Source: Actinomycetes bacterium
GTDB taxonomy: Bacteria > Actinomycetota > Actinomycetes > Streptosporangiales > Streptosporangiaceae
DNA length: 5,966 bases
NCBI GenBank assembly: GCA_023425615.1
Contig: JAFACJ010000139.1
Coordinates: 1-5,966 of the forward strand
Direction of reading: 5' to 3'
The notes under the pieces: model-generated
The model's input: the letters and a program-made list of their open reading frames with translations, nothing else
Database searches by the model: none
Told to the model about the DNA's origin: nothing
Translations under genes and position numbers: made by a program
Shown here: positions 5,480 through 5,966 of the stretch, piece after piece
How the letters are laid out: each line of letters begins with the position of its first letter
Numbering within the stretch: the stretch's first letter is position 1

Positions 5480-5966
5480 ATGTCGATGCCACCCCCGCCC
5501 CCGCCACCACCGACCTCGCCCACCGCGGCCGAGATGACCGATCTGCTCTTCGAGGTCTTCACCATCCTGACCGGTGAGAGGAGCCTCCCGGCCGCCGTGG
5601 ACGCGTTCCTCTTCCTCAGCGGCGGCACCATCACCGCGAGCACCATCGAAGGCGCCATCCGCACCAGGTACGAAACCTCCTACACGGCGATCAGGGCGAG
5701 GGCGGCCCAGGTCGTCCCGGTCATGGACGAGTTCCTCGCCGCCCACGGCAATCTGGCCTGGAACCCCCTGACCCACCGCTACAACTTCTCGACCGTGCAG
5801 ATCGATGCGCTGGCCGCGCCGATCGAGGACGTCAACTCCACCCGGCGCTACTGCGCGGACAGCGGCGCGATGAACGTCCAGCAGACGCTCGCGAACGTCG
5901 CCCGCCTGTTTCGGACCTGGGGCACGAGCAGCGGCGAGATCGCCGCGCAGCGGGCGCGCATCTCCC
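5480..5966 (+). CDS. Unrecognised protein with N-terminal octaproline run, C-terminus outside window
   Basis: The frame is open from ATG 5480 to the window end (162 residues seen). It has mostly G/C third positions and a balanced content of aromatic residues, supporting a real gene. Residues 4-11 are eight consecutive prolines, followed by a short Thr/Ser/Pro linker (12-15). A mostly helical region comes next: MTDLLFEVFTIL (19-30), a middle segment with IRTRYETSYTAIRARAAQ, then NLAWNPLTHRYNF and a further helix-rich stretch near the edge. There is no clear signal peptide, membrane span or known motif. ATG 5486 is an alternative start and has GGGG (5475-5478) at a better spacing; a GGAG at 5448-5451 is too far away. 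It follows a 76-base gap and probably has its own promoter, so a link to the catabolic operon is doubtful. No function assigned. Confidence 0.7.
   Translation, partial: MSMPPPPPPPPTSPTAAEMTDLLFEVFTILTGERSLPAAVDAFLFLSGGTITASTIEGAIRTRYETSYTAIRARAAQVVPVMDEFLAAHGNLAWNPLTHRYNFSTVQIDALAAPIEDVNSTRRYCADSGAMNVQQTLANVARLFRTWGTSSGEIAAQRARIS

Noticed and set aside
2725..5664. 979-codon open frame on the minus strand, antisense to the rightward operon
   Set aside because: It lies opposite three well-recognised enzyme genes. Its translation is low-complexity, rich in Gly, Arg, Ala and Val, with no recognisable domain. Long antisense frames are expected at this GC content.

Overview
The window comes from a very GC-rich actinomycete. 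Third codon positions are almost all G or C, GTG starts are common, genes overlap by 4-8 bases, and the -10-like hexamers are of TAGGAT type. The gene content fits the Actinomadura/Thermomonospora/Streptomyces range, but no marker fixes the genus. The core is a CoA-dependent catabolic locus of two operons arranged around a TetR-type regulator gene.

Left part (1-1122, minus strand): an operon read leftwards encodes a small NTF2/SnoaL-like protein, then a stand-alone DUF35 protein (zinc ribbon plus OB fold), then the N-terminal part of a thiolase-like protein of the SCP-x/Ltp2 type, which runs off the window edge. The genes are joined by two GTGA overlaps. A thiolase-like protein next to DUF35 resembles the Ltp2-DUF35 retro-aldolase complexes of steroid side-chain breakdown.

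Middle (1229-2031): a TetR-family repressor gene on the minus strand, divergent from the right-hand operon. A nearly identical 14-bp palindromic element (CTAAAGSCATTAGG) lies in the promoter region of both catabolic operons. In the divergent region it is part of a 36-bp imperfect palindrome that covers a well-formed promoter (TTGAGA, 17 bp, TAGGAT). This is the best candidate for the operator of the regulator.

Right part (2032-5403, plus strand): an operon of a FadD19-like acyl-CoA synthetase, a crotonase-fold protein lacking both canonical hydratase glutamates, and a phthalate-dioxygenase-reductase-type flavin/[2Fe-2S] reductase. Together the two operons suggest activation of a carboxylic acid to its CoA thioester, crotonase-type chemistry, carbon-carbon cleavage by the thiolase-like/DUF35 pair, and an oxygenation step whose terminal oxygenase is not in the window. 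The substrate cannot be read from the sequence; a steroid- or terpenoid-like side chain is an inference.

Right edge (5480-5966): after a possible weak terminator, a plus-strand gene begins with a run of eight prolines and stays open to the window end. I do not recognise it and it is probably outside the catabolic unit.
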